This document shows, piece after piece, positions 1 through 7,392 of a stretch of 14,667 nt of DNA (the stretch's first letter is position 1; the number at the start of each line of letters is the position of its first letter). Position numbers and translations under genes: made by a program. The notes beneath the pieces were generated by a model, which was not told where the DNA came from, did no database searches, and worked only from the letters and a program-made list of their open reading frames with translations. Origin of the DNA: Dysgonomonas mossii (GTDB lineage Bacteria > Bacteroidota > Bacteroidia > Bacteroidales > Dysgonomonadaceae); the NCBI RefSeq assembly GCF_004569505.1, contig NZ_SPPK01000012.1, positions 1 to 14,667 of the forward strand, written 5' to 3'.

Positions 1-127
1 AAAATCCCCTGTTGGGTTACATTCCAGCAGGGGACATTTTTATTTTGGCGTAAGGGGTTAAACGTATTTTGGAAAAGAGGGTCAATTTAGACTTGGCAAA
101 AGGGGGCAATTAACACTGGATTTTCCA
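1..127 (+). mobile_element. Terminal segment of an insertion sequence (IS21-like), left copy
   Basis: These 127 bases are repeated exactly, in inverted orientation, at 14541-14667. Read outward from the inner edge, the repeat begins with TG (CA at 126-127 here), as IS21-family ends do. It holds three staggered copies of a motif of the form TTAATTGnCCCnnTTTTnCCAA (at 14554, 14578 and 14603 in the mirror copy). Multiple terminal repeats of this sort are typical of IS21-family ends. No transposase gene lies within the window, so the family call is an inference; the body of the element would lie to the left of position 1. The inner boundary abuts a gene remnant at 128-262. Confidence 0.55.
6..41 (+). 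terminator. Hairpin plus T-run inside the IS end
   Basis: A 10-bp stem (6-15 pairing with 24-33, one G-T wobble) with an 8-base loop is followed by ACATTTTTA. This is the expected shape of an intrinsic terminator behind the last gene of the insertion sequence, which would lie outside the window. The same structure is mirrored at 14627-14662. Confidence 0.5.
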
Positions 128-262
128 GCCATCAAAGACGAACTCAAAGCAATGGGAGGAAAGTTTAACAGCAGACTGACCTTTAACGGAAAAAGGTTAG
201 CAGGATGGATATTTTCAAAGTCGCAGGAGCAACGCTTAGCGTACTACTTTGGATTAAATTAA
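128..262 (+). pseudogene. C-terminal remnant of an IS-interrupted mobile-element gene
   Basis: An open frame runs in from the IS boundary and stops with TAA at 260-262, leaving about 44 residues. It reads AIKDELKAMGGKFNSRL, then a TF-NGKR stretch, and ends SKSQEQRLAYYFGLN. The pattern GGxFNxRLT...AGWIFxK is one I associate with the C-terminus of several Bacteroidetes mobile-element proteins, but I cannot say which parent gene this was. The 5' part is absent and replaced by the insertion-sequence end. No start codon or promoter belongs to the fragment, so it is probably not made as a native protein. Confidence 0.55.
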
Positions 263-306
263 TTATCAGAAAACTAAGGAAGTATAAATATAAAGCATAG
301 GATATA

Positions 307-567
307 ATGAAAACGAATAGAAAAGTAACAGCTAAGTCTGTAACAATCAATTTCAGAAATTATGGCGAAATAACAATCCCTAAAGGTGTTTTAGTGACCA
401 ATGAGACGGCAATGGGAATAGATGATAAATACAATTTTGTAGATGAATTTGATTGGATTGATACCAACTACCCCCAAGTAGCACGATCATTAAAAATGGA
501 TGCTCAAAACTATGGAATAAACATACCCAAAGAACATATAATCACTCAAGAAGATGAAAACATTTAA
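307..567 (+). CDS. Small hypothetical protein (86 aa)
   Basis: I do not recognise this protein. It is soluble, mixed and rather acidic, with a beta-rich first half (SVTINFRNYGEITIPKGVL) and a central aspartate/tryptophan patch (DEFDWIDTNYPQ). There is no signal peptide or membrane segment. An AGGATATA stretch just before the ATG at 307 could serve as a weak ribosome-binding site. Its end overlaps the start of the next gene at 554 by 14 bases, so the two are probably translated from one message. It opens the plus-strand run that leads to the PcfK-like and PcfJ-like genes, suggesting an accessory role on the conjugative element. Confidence 0.6.
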   Translation: MKTNRKVTAKSVTINFRNYGEITIPKGVLVTNETAMGIDDKYNFVDEFDWIDTNYPQVARSLKMDAQNYGINIPKEHIITQEDENI

Positions 568-787
568 AAGAGCAAACCTCCCCGAACAAATAAACTATAA
601 CAGCAAGGTTTATAAAGTTGATATTGAACTAAGTGCTTTGTATTCAATTGGTAGAACAAATAAAGTACCGAATGATGCTATAAAAGTCGAAGTATTAAGC
701 CGAAAACTAAAAAGCAGTACCGATATATATAACAGACCTTACAAGCCTTCAATTTTCATATTCATTCCCATAGAGCCAAAGAAATAA
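554..787 (+). CDS. Small basic hypothetical protein (77 aa)
   Basis: This protein is not recognised. It is lysine/arginine-rich, with a beta-strand-like pattern throughout (KVYKVDIELSALYSIG, then IKVEVLSRKL) and a hydrophobic end (PSIFIFIPIEP) too short to be a convincing membrane helix. The ATG at 554 lies inside the last codons of the preceding gene in another frame, which indicates translational coupling. It is followed by 46 bases containing a small hairpin before the PcfK-like gene. Its function is unknown; a role in the mobile element is only suggested by position. Confidence 0.55.
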   Translation: MKTFKRANLPEQINYNSKVYKVDIELSALYSIGRTNKVPNDAIKVEVLSRKLKSSTDIYNRPYKPSIFIFIPIEPKK

Positions 788-799
788 AATAATAACAAG

Positions 800-816
800 G
801 GGCGGTAAACCTGCCC
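800..816 (+). promoter_or_regulatory. Small G+C-rich hairpin in front of the PcfK-like gene
   Basis: A 6-bp stem (800-805 with 811-816, one G-T wobble) with a 5-base loop sits 17 bases before the ATG at 834. No T-run follows, so it is not an obvious terminator. It could affect messenger stability or translation of the downstream gene. This rests on pairing alone. Confidence 0.25.
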
Positions 817-833
817 TACAACACCCCAAGATT

Positions 834-1247
834 ATGAAAGCAACAAACCATTTCCAAAATACGATAAAGGCATATTTAGACAAACGTGCAGAGATAGATT
901 TACTTTTTTCATTCCGTTACTCCCTGCCCGAAAAGAAGTTAGAGGATTGCGTGACTTATATCCTAAACCAAGTACAGAAAAGCGGTTGCAATGGTTTTCA
1001 CGATGATGAAATATTCGGCATGGCGGTACATTTCTATGACGAAGACAACATCAAAATAGGTAAACCGATGCACAATGCACAGGTAGCAGTCAATCATGTA
1101 GTCGTATTAACAGCCGAAGAAAAAGAGAAAGCACGTCAAGAGGCTATGCAAAAGGCACAAGACGAAGCCTATCGAAAAATGACACAGCCAACTAAGAAAG
1201 CCAAAAGAGTAGCATTAAATCTCCAACCAAGTCTATTTGACTTTTAA
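834..1247 (+). CDS. PcfK-like family protein
   Basis: This 137-residue soluble protein matches my recollection of the PcfK-like family of Bacteroidetes mobile elements, named after a gene of the Enterococcus conjugative plasmid pCF10. The N-terminal part has the family-like stretch NHFQNTIKAYLDKRAEID, followed by a Cys/His-containing middle (GCNGFHDDEIFGMAVHFYD). Residues 95-125 form a charged, alanine-rich helix likely to be a coiled coil, and the tail ends in LQPSLFDF. It lies 11 bases ahead of the PcfJ-like gene, the usual partner, and both are on the same strand. The biochemical role of PcfK is not well established; a role in plasmid or element transfer is inferred from the pairing. Confidence 0.75.
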   Translation: MKATNHFQNTIKAYLDKRAEIDLLFSFRYSLPEKKLEDCVTYILNQVQKSGCNGFHDDEIFGMAVHFYDEDNIKIGKPMHNAQVAVNHVVVLTAEEKEKARQEAMQKAQDEAYRKMTQPTKKAKRVALNLQPSLFDF

Positions 1248-1258
1248 ATTATCGACCT

Positions 1259-2554
1259 ATGAAACCAAAGAATAAACTCCAAAAACAAGTAGTAGAAGCA
1301 AGTAAAACATTGCCCAAACTTACCAAAACGCAAATCCAATGGGGATACGACCACGCTATGCAATATGTTGGACGAAGAACTGAGAAAGGAATTGTTACTT
1401 GTACCAAGTGCGGTCACTCGTGGCAAGGGATGGGAGAATTAGCCAATACCCTTTTGGGGTGCGAGTGCCCGAATTGTCAATCAAAATTAATAGCTAAGAC
1501 CACCAAGAAACGAACATTTGATGATAGTTATTATATGAACATCATCACGGCTCACAAAGGCTATCAAGTGATACGCACCATCATGTTAAGTTATAAATCC
1601 AAAATAGGAGAACCGACAAAACTTTCATATTCCGAAGTGATGCAACGTTGGATTGCCCCCGATGGGAAACATTACACCTTTGCCCGACTTCGCCAAACGA
1701 TGGGGACGTATTGTATTGATTCATGGTTTTTTCATACTCCATTAGAATTGCGAAACGAGAATAGCAACAATAAGTTTTACATAAACGTCTATGACAAAAT
1801 AGGAAGTATGGGCGAAATCTATCCACCTCAGAAACTTATACCCGAATTGAAAAGAAGTGGCTATAAAAAAGCATTATATGGACAGAACCCTTTAGACTTA
1901 TTCCGTACCCTACTGAGTGACAGCAGAGCCGAAACACTTATCAAAGCAGGCTATACAAAGCTATTAGAACGTATTATGAATATGGGTTGGAAGAATATTG
2001 ACAGTTATTGGCAATCCATCAAAATAGCTATCCGCAACAAATACAAAATTGAAGATGCCATTCTTTGGTGCGACTATATAGATATGCTTCGATTCTTTGG
2101 CAAAGATTTGCACAATGCAAAATACGTTTGTCCGACTAACCTAAAAACCGAACATGACCGATATGTTATTAGGAGAGCTAAAGCAGATGCACAAGCCGAA
2201 ATAGAAAAGCAAATTGCAAAGGAAGATTCATTCAGAGAAGAAAAAGGCAAATTTTTCGGACTTTCGTTTTCAGATGGTACTATCAGTGTTCGTGTCTTGG
2301 AGAGCATAGCAGATATAATATTGGAAGGAAAAATGATGCATCATTGCGTAGGTGGTTATTACTCAAAAGCCGATTCGCTAATCTTATCGGCTTGTATTGA
2401 TGGCAAACGCATTGAAACAATTGAGGTATCAATTTCGCAATTAAAAGTTGTTCAAAGCCGTGGAGTATGTAACAAGAACACTAAACACCACAATAGAATA
2501 ATACAACTTGTAGAGCAAAATATATCACTTATAGAAAATAGATTAGCAGCATGA
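1259..2554 (+). CDS. PcfJ-like protein
   Basis: This 431-residue protein has the layout of the PcfJ-like family found on conjugative elements next to PcfK. Near the N-terminus is a zinc-ribbon arrangement: C48-x2-C51 and C70-x2-C73, with an extra C68. The C-terminal third holds the conserved core MMHHCVGGY (359-367) followed by a beta-rich segment with SRGVCNKNT. The middle is helical and charged, with no signal peptide or membrane segment, so it is cytoplasmic. It is close behind the PcfK-like gene and overlaps the next small gene by 4 bases (ATGA-type overlap at 2551-2554), so the run is one transcription unit. The molecular activity of the family is not known to me. Confidence 0.78.
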   Translation: MKPKNKLQKQVVEASKTLPKLTKTQIQWGYDHAMQYVGRRTEKGIVTCTKCGHSWQGMGELANTLLGCECPNCQSKLIAKTTKKRTFDDSYYMNIITAHKGYQVIRTIMLSYKSKIGEPTKLSYSEVMQRWIAPDGKHYTFARLRQTMGTYCIDSWFFHTPLELRNENSNNKFYINVYDKIGSMGEIYPPQKLIPELKRSGYKKALYGQNPLDLFRTLLSDSRAETLIKAGYTKLLERIMNMGWKNIDSYWQSIKIAIRNKYKIEDAILWCDYIDMLRFFGKDLHNAKYVCPTNLKTEHDRYVIRRAKADAQAEIEKQIAKEDSFREEKGKFFGLSFSDGTISVRVLESIADIILEGKMMHHCVGGYYSKADSLILSACIDGKRIETIEVSISQLKVVQSRGVCNKNTKHHNRIIQLVEQNISLIENRLAA

Positions 2555-2736
2555 TGAAAGAAAATGTTTACACCTTATTTGTTGGCTTCCGAAAATTGGG
2601 AGAGTTCAAATCTATTTTGGAAGCCAAGAAGTTTGCTCAAAGTAGCAATCTGGCAGGAGCTTTTAACCTTCTTGGCGAGAATTATAGAGATAGTTGGTAT
2701 GTGTTTAAATCAGAAACTAAAGACGATGAAAATTAA
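2551..2736 (+). CDS. Small hypothetical protein (61 aa)
   Basis: This short protein, translationally coupled to the PcfJ-like gene, reads VYTLFVGFRKLGEFKSILEA near its start. It looks like a small alpha/beta fold, with aromatic residues spaced as in compact single-domain proteins (F10, F13, F19, F28, W49, Y50). It has no signal peptide and no metal motif. The start overlaps the preceding stop and the end overlaps the next gene by 11 bases, which supports real translation. Function unknown. Confidence 0.55.
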   Translation: MMKENVYTLFVGFRKLGEFKSILEAKKFAQSSNLAGAFNLLGENYRDSWYVFKSETKDDEN

Positions 2737-2905
2737 AAATATAACAGGGAAGTCCATCGAAGTTACAAATTTGAATAAGGCTATTAAGCAATGCAAATTG
2801 TGCAGGAATAGTCCCTTTCTGATGGATTCTGGACATACGGTTGGAGAGAATTACTCGTTTATGCTCCTGCAATTGGAAGAACTGAAACGAAAATTGAAGA
2901 CCTGA
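2726..2905 (+). CDS. Small CxxC hypothetical protein (59 aa)
   Basis: The ATG at 2726 lies within the last codons of the previous gene in another frame; a longer frame starting at 2564 is a shadow of that gene. The protein contains a single C-x2-C pair (QCKLCRNSPF) followed by SGHTVGENYSFML and a basic tail. I believe similar small proteins recur in Bacteroides conjugative elements, but I cannot name a family. A CxxC pair plus the histidine at residue 37 could bind a metal or dimerise. The stop codon is directly followed by a terminator hairpin, marking the end of this operon. Confidence 0.55.
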   Translation: MKIKNITGKSIEVTNLNKAIKQCKLCRNSPFLMDSGHTVGENYSFMLLQLEELKRKLKT

Positions 2906-2936
2906 CGGCGGAGAGAAATTTCCGCCGCTTCTTTTT
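2906..2936 (+). terminator. Intrinsic terminator after the PcfJ-region genes
   Basis: A perfect 7-bp G+C-rich stem (2906-2912 with 2921-2927) with an 8-base loop is followed by CTTCTTTTT. It begins at the base after the TGA of the small CxxC gene. It ends the plus-strand operon where it converges with the minus-strand metal-resistance block. Confidence 0.75.
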
Positions 2937-3040
2937 CCATGAGCTGTTAACAAAATTTTATGCGGAGAAAAAGAAGCAAAAATCCTGTCTTTCATAGTTT
3001 TATAACAATGATCAGTTCTTGAGAGAAGTATAATAACAAA

Positions 3041-3090
3041 TCGGCAAATAAATAATCAAATAGAAAATCCACCTATTATCTATTTGCCGA
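3041..3090 (-). terminator. Probable terminator of the metal/arsenic block
   Basis: A perfect 10-bp inverted repeat (3041-3050 with 3081-3090, TCGGCAAATA) encloses 30 bases, 10 bases beyond the stop of the CDF gene. In the minus direction it is followed by TTTGTTATTATA, a loose T-rich tail. The long loop makes this weaker than a textbook terminator, but it is well placed at the end of the block. Confidence 0.5.
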
Positions 3091-3100
3091 ACAAAGACTT

Positions 3101-3898
3101 TTAATTTCTAGCAAGTTTCAGTATCCTCAATGCTCCTCTTATTACGAAAAGAAATACAATACTACCTATAATAAGGTCAGGTACTTGATTATCTAACAAC
3201 CATACCAATAATCCAGCAATAACAACACCAATATTTGTAATTACATCATTAGACGAACAGATAACACTTGCTTGAATATGGGCATCCTTACTTTTTGTTC
3301 GTTGGAGCAAAAACAGGCATATAACATTGGCTACCAAGGCAAGTATAGATATACCTATCATCGTTTGAAAGACAGGCATTTCCTCCGCACCTGTAAAGCG
3401 TCTGATTACTTCAATAAAACCAATTGCAGCCAGTAATATCTGAAAATATCCACAGATCAGAGCAACACGTTTCTTTCTGCTAATTGCTGTGCCCACAGCT
3501 AACAGACTCAGTCCATAGACAAAGGAATCAGCAAGCATATCAAGGCTATCGGCAACTAATCCCATTGATTTAGAGATAATACCCGTTGACATTTCAATCA
3601 GGAAAAAGCCGAAGTTAATAGCCAGTACAATCCAAAGGACTTTACGCTGTTTACTATCTTCCTCTACCTGAAATTCTCCTATTACTTCTGTACTTCCAAT
3701 AAAGTGTGAAGCAAGATTTAAGGAAGCAAGCTGCCTTTCGATTTCCTGATAATCTCCTGTATGATAAACGGCCAGTATCCTGTTTTTCAGATCATATTCT
3801 TGCTTGGCAATACCCTTTATATTTTGAAGTTTCATCCGAATGAGATTTTCCTCACTCGGACAATCCATTTGCTCAATTTTAAAAATTGTCTTTTTCAT
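3101..3898 (-). CDS. HMA-linked CDF-type cation efflux protein
   Basis: This 265-residue inner-membrane protein would export a divalent cation from the cytoplasm. Residues 1-65 form a heavy-metal-associated-like domain, but the usual CxxC is replaced by MDCPSEE (one cysteine, C13, plus E16 and E17). From about 87 there are six hydrophobic segments of the cation diffusion facilitator type. The segment-2 motif is VADSLDMLADS, with D117, D120 and D124 in the place of the canonical HxxxD-type site, and SSNDVITN is in segment 5. The protein ends right after segment 6, so the usual cytoplasmic C-terminal domain is missing. It follows the receptor gene by one base and is the last gene of the block. 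Zn, Co or Cd are the usual CDF substrates; the true one cannot be read from the sequence. Confidence 0.75.
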   Translation of the reverse strand: MKKTIFKIEQMDCPSEENLIRMKLQNIKGIAKQEYDLKNRILAVYHTGDYQEIERQLASLNLASHFIGSTEVIGEFQVEEDSKQRKVLWIVLAINFGFFLIEMSTGIISKSMGLVADSLDMLADSFVYGLSLLAVGTAISRKKRVALICGYFQILLAAIGFIEVIRRFTGAEEMPVFQTMIGISILALVANVICLFLLQRTKSKDAHIQASVICSSNDVITNIGVVIAGLLVWLLDNQVPDLIIGSIVFLFVIRGALRILKLARN

Positions 3899-3899
3899 T

Positions 3900-6077
3900 T
3901 TACAATTTAATTATAATACCTGCATTCAGGACAAAGCCGTCCAATGGTGCATAAATATCCCGAAACTCAGGTTTAGTCATCGAACCCGTATAAATAGTAT
4001 CGAACCTTGTTTGCCGTCTGTCAGTAAAGTTCTCAAAATTAGCATATACAGAAAACTTTTCCCAAATACGTTGCATCATTAATCCGCAAATAAGGTAATC
4101 CTGCCCTGTTTTTCCGTTATTCAGTTTTTGCTTTCCTGTATAGTAGGCTTCCAATCCGATTTTCCATTTATCTTCTACCTCGTACATTAAAACAGAATTG
4201 ATTTTATGTTTCGGGGTAAGGTTTTTTTGGTAGCTTCTTCCGTCTTCCTTAACATTCGCATCTGTATAGGTATATCCGAGAAACAGACCGAAATCCTTGT
4301 ACGTTATTTTCATATTGGTTTCAGCACCTTTACTATCGACATGACCGTCTATGTTATTAAACTGCCATCGGCTGTTTTCCGCAGCTTGCAGTTCAAGCGG
4401 ATTTTTAAGGTAGGTATAAAAGAATAGCTGATTTATACTTAAAAACACCTGGTCGCCAAATAAGCCCGCTTTATAAGTAAAATCGATATTTGCCCCATAG
4501 CTTTTTTCCAACTTGTTCTTATCATCATCTATCGGTAAGACATTTTGAAACTGGATGCGTTCGCTATCTTCTGAAAAGATGGTAGGTGCTTTATATCCAA
4601 ATCCACCACCCACACGGGATGAGAACTTTTCATTGATCTTGAAAAGAGACGAGATACGGGGTAATACAGCAAATCCATAATCTGTAACGTAATCTGTTCG
4701 CAATCCGGTTTCTAGGTTCATCCAGTCCGTTATCTTCGTATTATTTTGTACAAATAAACCTACAGTAGTCATGTTGTAATCTCTCAAAGGAAAATCTGTC
4801 AGTTTCTTTTCAGTAAACTTATCCGTCCAAATATTTGCACCTGCTACCCATTCCGTTTTTTCTTTGGTATGTATATAAGAAACTTCCGAAAAAGAAGACA
4901 ATTGCTCACCATCAAATTTAAAATCAGGAATCTCTAGCTTGCGGCTAAAATAAGTGACACTGTTTTTTATATTCAACCGGTTTTGTTTGTCAAAACGGTG
5001 TTCAAATGTAAGTTGGCTTGAATGTCTTTGTGTTTTATTCCTTTCAAAATAAGAATGTTCTTCATCTCCTTTCCCATCTACATATTTCATATCACCACCC
5101 AGACGGTTTTCTATCATAGAGTTTATACCGAAATTGAAATCTGTATTTTCAGATAAGTATAAAAATAGTTTAGGATTCAGTACAAACCTGTCAAACTTTG
5201 GGATTGCAGTAAAACCTACATCGGACGGATTATAAGCCCGGTTACGGTTATACGATGCAAATACAGTAGTACCCACTTTATTGAATTTCTGACCGAAAAA
5301 GCTGTTTACATCAAGCCCTTTACCTGTTGTCCCATTCAGGTGTATTGAAAAATCTCTTTTCTCTTCAGGTGTTTTTGATATCAGGTTTACCAGTCCTGCA
5401 ATTGCACCACCACCGTATAAGGTCGACGAAGAACCTTTTATTATTTCAACCTGCTTTAAGTCGAGAGGTGGTGTCTGCAACAAGCCTAAACCGCTTGCTG
5501 CACCCGAAAATACAGGAAAACCGTCTTTTAGTATCTGGGTATATCTACCATCCAATCCTTGAATACGAATGGATGAATTGCCCGATATGGCTGATGTTTG
5601 CTGTGTCATAATACCCGTACTTTCATTCAGTAGCATACGGATATCTCCGGGCTTCATGACTCCTTTTTCTCCTAACTCTTCTCCATTTATAAACTCAATA
5701 CGAGTAGGGATATCTTTAAATGTTCGGGTTCCCCTTGTTGAAGAAACAACTACTTCCTGTAATGTTTCTTCATCAGGTTCAATTTTGATAATAATAAGTT
5801 CGTCCGAAGTAAGCGGAAAGATAAATTCTTGTATGGTCTTTTCATATCCCATATAAGTGATTTCGAATTTCTGTTTCCCGTCCGGTATATTTGAGAGTAC
5901 TGCTAATCCTTCAGTGTCGGAAGATGTGCCGTTCGTTGTGTTCTGAAGAACGATACTTGCACCGATCAGAGGTTCTTTCGTTTCGCAATCAATCAACTTG
6001 ACGTTAAGCGTATTTTGTGCGAAAATATTGGGAAAACTGAAGGCTAAGAATAGCATCAGCATAAATTTCATTTTCAT
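3900..6077 (-). CDS. TonB-dependent outer-membrane receptor
   Basis: This 725-residue receptor imports a ligand across the outer membrane using TonB energy. It has a signal peptide (residues 1-20, cut after IFA) and a carboxypeptidase-regulatory-like beta domain (about 23-100, with YMGYEKT). The plug domain at about 118-236 contains RIQGLDGRYTQILKDGFPVF and the strong signature EIIKGSSSTLYGGGAIAGLVN. A 22-strand-type barrel follows, with many Tyr/Phe-rich strands, ending in LNAGIIIKL. The length is typical for a CirA/FecA-like receptor. It is one base upstream of the CDF gene and downstream of the Cys-rich exported protein, which suggests a metal-related ligand. A direct link to arsenic is not shown by the sequence. 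Confidence 0.9.
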   Translation of the reverse strand: MKMKFMLMLFLAFSFPNIFAQNTLNVKLIDCETKEPLIGASIVLQNTTNGTSSDTEGLAVLSNIPDGKQKFEITYMGYEKTIQEFIFPLTSDELIIIKIEPDEETLQEVVVSSTRGTRTFKDIPTRIEFINGEELGEKGVMKPGDIRMLLNESTGIMTQQTSAISGNSSIRIQGLDGRYTQILKDGFPVFSGAASGLGLLQTPPLDLKQVEIIKGSSSTLYGGGAIAGLVNLISKTPEEKRDFSIHLNGTTGKGLDVNSFFGQKFNKVGTTVFASYNRNRAYNPSDVGFTAIPKFDRFVLNPKLFLYLSENTDFNFGINSMIENRLGGDMKYVDGKGDEEHSYFERNKTQRHSSQLTFEHRFDKQNRLNIKNSVTYFSRKLEIPDFKFDGEQLSSFSEVSYIHTKEKTEWVAGANIWTDKFTEKKLTDFPLRDYNMTTVGLFVQNNTKITDWMNLETGLRTDYVTDYGFAVLPRISSLFKINEKFSSRVGGGFGYKAPTIFSEDSERIQFQNVLPIDDDKNKLEKSYGANIDFTYKAGLFGDQVFLSINQLFFYTYLKNPLELQAAENSRWQFNNIDGHVDSKGAETNMKITYKDFGLFLGYTYTDANVKEDGRSYQKNLTPKHKINSVLMYEVEDKWKIGLEAYYTGKQKLNNGKTGQDYLICGLMMQRIWEKFSVYANFENFTDRRQTRFDTIYTGSMTKPEFRDIYAPLDGFVLNAGIIIKL

Positions 6078-6103
6078 TATGATAAATGTTTTAAATCTTC
6101 AAT

Positions 6104-6135
6104 TAGAAATAGCATGAAAGCTACGATACTACAAA
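6104..6135 (-). promoter_or_regulatory. Possible internal promoter ahead of the TonB receptor
   Basis: In the 108-base gap before the receptor gene, read on the minus strand, TTTG (6132-6135) is followed after 20 bases by TATTTCTA (6104-6111). This resembles a Bacteroidetes -33/-7 pair, but the -7 box matches only the TA and two of the four TTTG positions. It would let the receptor and CDF genes be expressed apart from ars. Confidence 0.25.
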
Positions 6136-6185
6136 GAATGCATTACCGTAAAAATTTTAGTATGGCCTGTGAAAAATAAGTTCGT

Positions 6186-6515
6186 TTATGCTTGTGGCGG
6201 TTGCCATATTGAAGATATAAAACCAGGTACGTCTCCTTTAAATACATAATCTGAGTTACAATCAGATACTAACCCTAATGCGATTGTTATAGGATGATAG
6301 AAACGGGCTTCAGGAAAGCCGGTACAGGTATTACAGTGGAGAAATGGAGAGCAACAACTGTAGTTGTTATCAGAGCAGTCATCACAAGCGTTGCTTGTAT
6401 CATCTCCTGTGTTAAGTGTTTCCGTATGTATGGAAAGACATTTATCCTCAAAACAGCAAGGTATTACCGATAATAGTAATACACTTATTGCTAATATAAA
6501 AGATAAATATTTCAT
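6186..6515 (-). CDS. Cys-rich exported protein (DUF6660-like)
   Basis: This 109-residue protein has an N-terminal hydrophobic export signal (residues 1-19) ending at a double cysteine (C20, C21). The rest is small and acidic with ten cysteines in all. They include a tight cluster at C44, C47, C54, C55, C61 and C64 plus H60, and an isolated C86. Small Cys-rich exported proteins of this outline commonly precede TonB receptors in Bacteroidetes heavy-metal clusters; DUF6660 is the family I believe it belongs to. The cluster could hold a thiophilic metal or arsenite in the periplasm, or form disulfides. It lies 43 bases after arsM and 108 bases before the receptor. The metal-binding role is inferred. 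Confidence 0.6.
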   Translation of the reverse strand: MKYLSFILAISVLLLSVIPCCFEDKCLSIHTETLNTGDDTSNACDDCSDNNYSCCSPFLHCNTCTGFPEARFYHPITIALGLVSDCNSDYVFKGDVPGFISSIWQPPQA

Positions 6516-6558
6516 AGAACAAATATAAAGAAATTCATACGGAAAACGAGTCAGGAGT

Positions 6559-7377
6559 TTATGAATTATTTCTATAGCCTGTCACAGTAATAGAATAGAT
6601 TCCGACATTACCGTCTTTATATTTAGCTATTGTCGATTCATCCAAATGCTCCTGTAAGACTTCATCAGGAATGACAATAGTTTTTGTTCGTTCAATCTTA
6701 ATATCGGAAAAATCAGCTTTCTCTATCTCACCCAAATAATCCTCTCTTTGTATGGCACTGGCTATACAGCCTGCATACATGGAAGCATTATCTGTAAACT
6801 CTTTCGGAAATACACCATTTAGCACAACATCAGAAATACAAAAATGACCTCCTTTTTTCAATACTCGATATATTTCTTTGAAGATCTTATCTTTCTCTGG
6901 TAACAAATTCAAAACACAATTACTAACTACTACATCAATAGAGTTATCGGGTAAAGGCATATTCTCAATATCTCCTTCGATAAATTCGACATTGGTATAA
7001 CCTCGCTTTGTTGCGTTCTTTCGTGCCTTTTCTATCATTTGTGGAGAAAAGTCAATACCGATTACTTTTCCTTTTTCTCCGACTTCTGCCCTGGCTATAA
7101 AACAGTCGTTTCCTGCACCTGAGCCTAAGTCTAAAACGGTATTACCATCTTTAATACCTGCATACTCAGTAGGCAATCCACAGCCTACACCCAAATCAGC
7201 ATCGGCTTCATATCCTTTAAGTCCGCTGTAATCTTCGCTCATGATCGTAAAGACTTTTTTTGAAGGAGTAGCAGGACTCGTTCCACAACAGCAACCTGAC
7301 TTTAGAGCATCGCTATTTAATGCTAGTTCGCTATATCTCTGCTTTACTAAAGCTTTCTTTTCTTCGTTCGTGTTCAT
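6559..7377 (-). CDS. arsM: Arsenite S-adenosylmethionine methyltransferase ArsM
   Basis: ArsM transfers methyl groups from S-adenosylmethionine to arsenite, giving methylated arsenicals. The 272-residue length is typical. The SAM-binding motif VLDLGSGAGND is at 81-91, with the acidic strand end VIGIDF at 105-110. The cysteines expected for As(III) binding are present: a CCC run at 29-31, C66 in GVGCGLPTEY, C154 in VSNCVLNLLP and C204 in YAGCIASA. They match in order and context the four catalytic cysteines of characterised ArsM proteins. The gene starts 15 bases after acr3. In anaerobes the product is thought to be a toxic trivalent methylarsenical, so it may act as a weapon as well as detoxification; that is general knowledge, not shown here. 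Confidence 0.93.
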   Translation of the reverse strand: MNTNEEKKALVKQRYSELALNSDALKSGCCCGTSPATPSKKVFTIMSEDYSGLKGYEADADLGVGCGLPTEYAGIKDGNTVLDLGSGAGNDCFIARAEVGEKGKVIGIDFSPQMIEKARKNATKRGYTNVEFIEGDIENMPLPDNSIDVVVSNCVLNLLPEKDKIFKEIYRVLKKGGHFCISDVVLNGVFPKEFTDNASMYAGCIASAIQREDYLGEIEKADFSDIKIERTKTIVIPDEVLQEHLDESTIAKYKDGNVGIYSITVTGYRNNS

Positions 7378-7392
7378 ATTAAAAGTGTTATT

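Noticed and set aside
1244..2307. Antisense reading frames within the PcfK/PcfJ region (1244-1426, 1581-1826, 2074-2307, minus strand)
   Set aside because: They lie opposite a well-supported gene, have no family-like content and no start signals, and look like shadows of its codon use.
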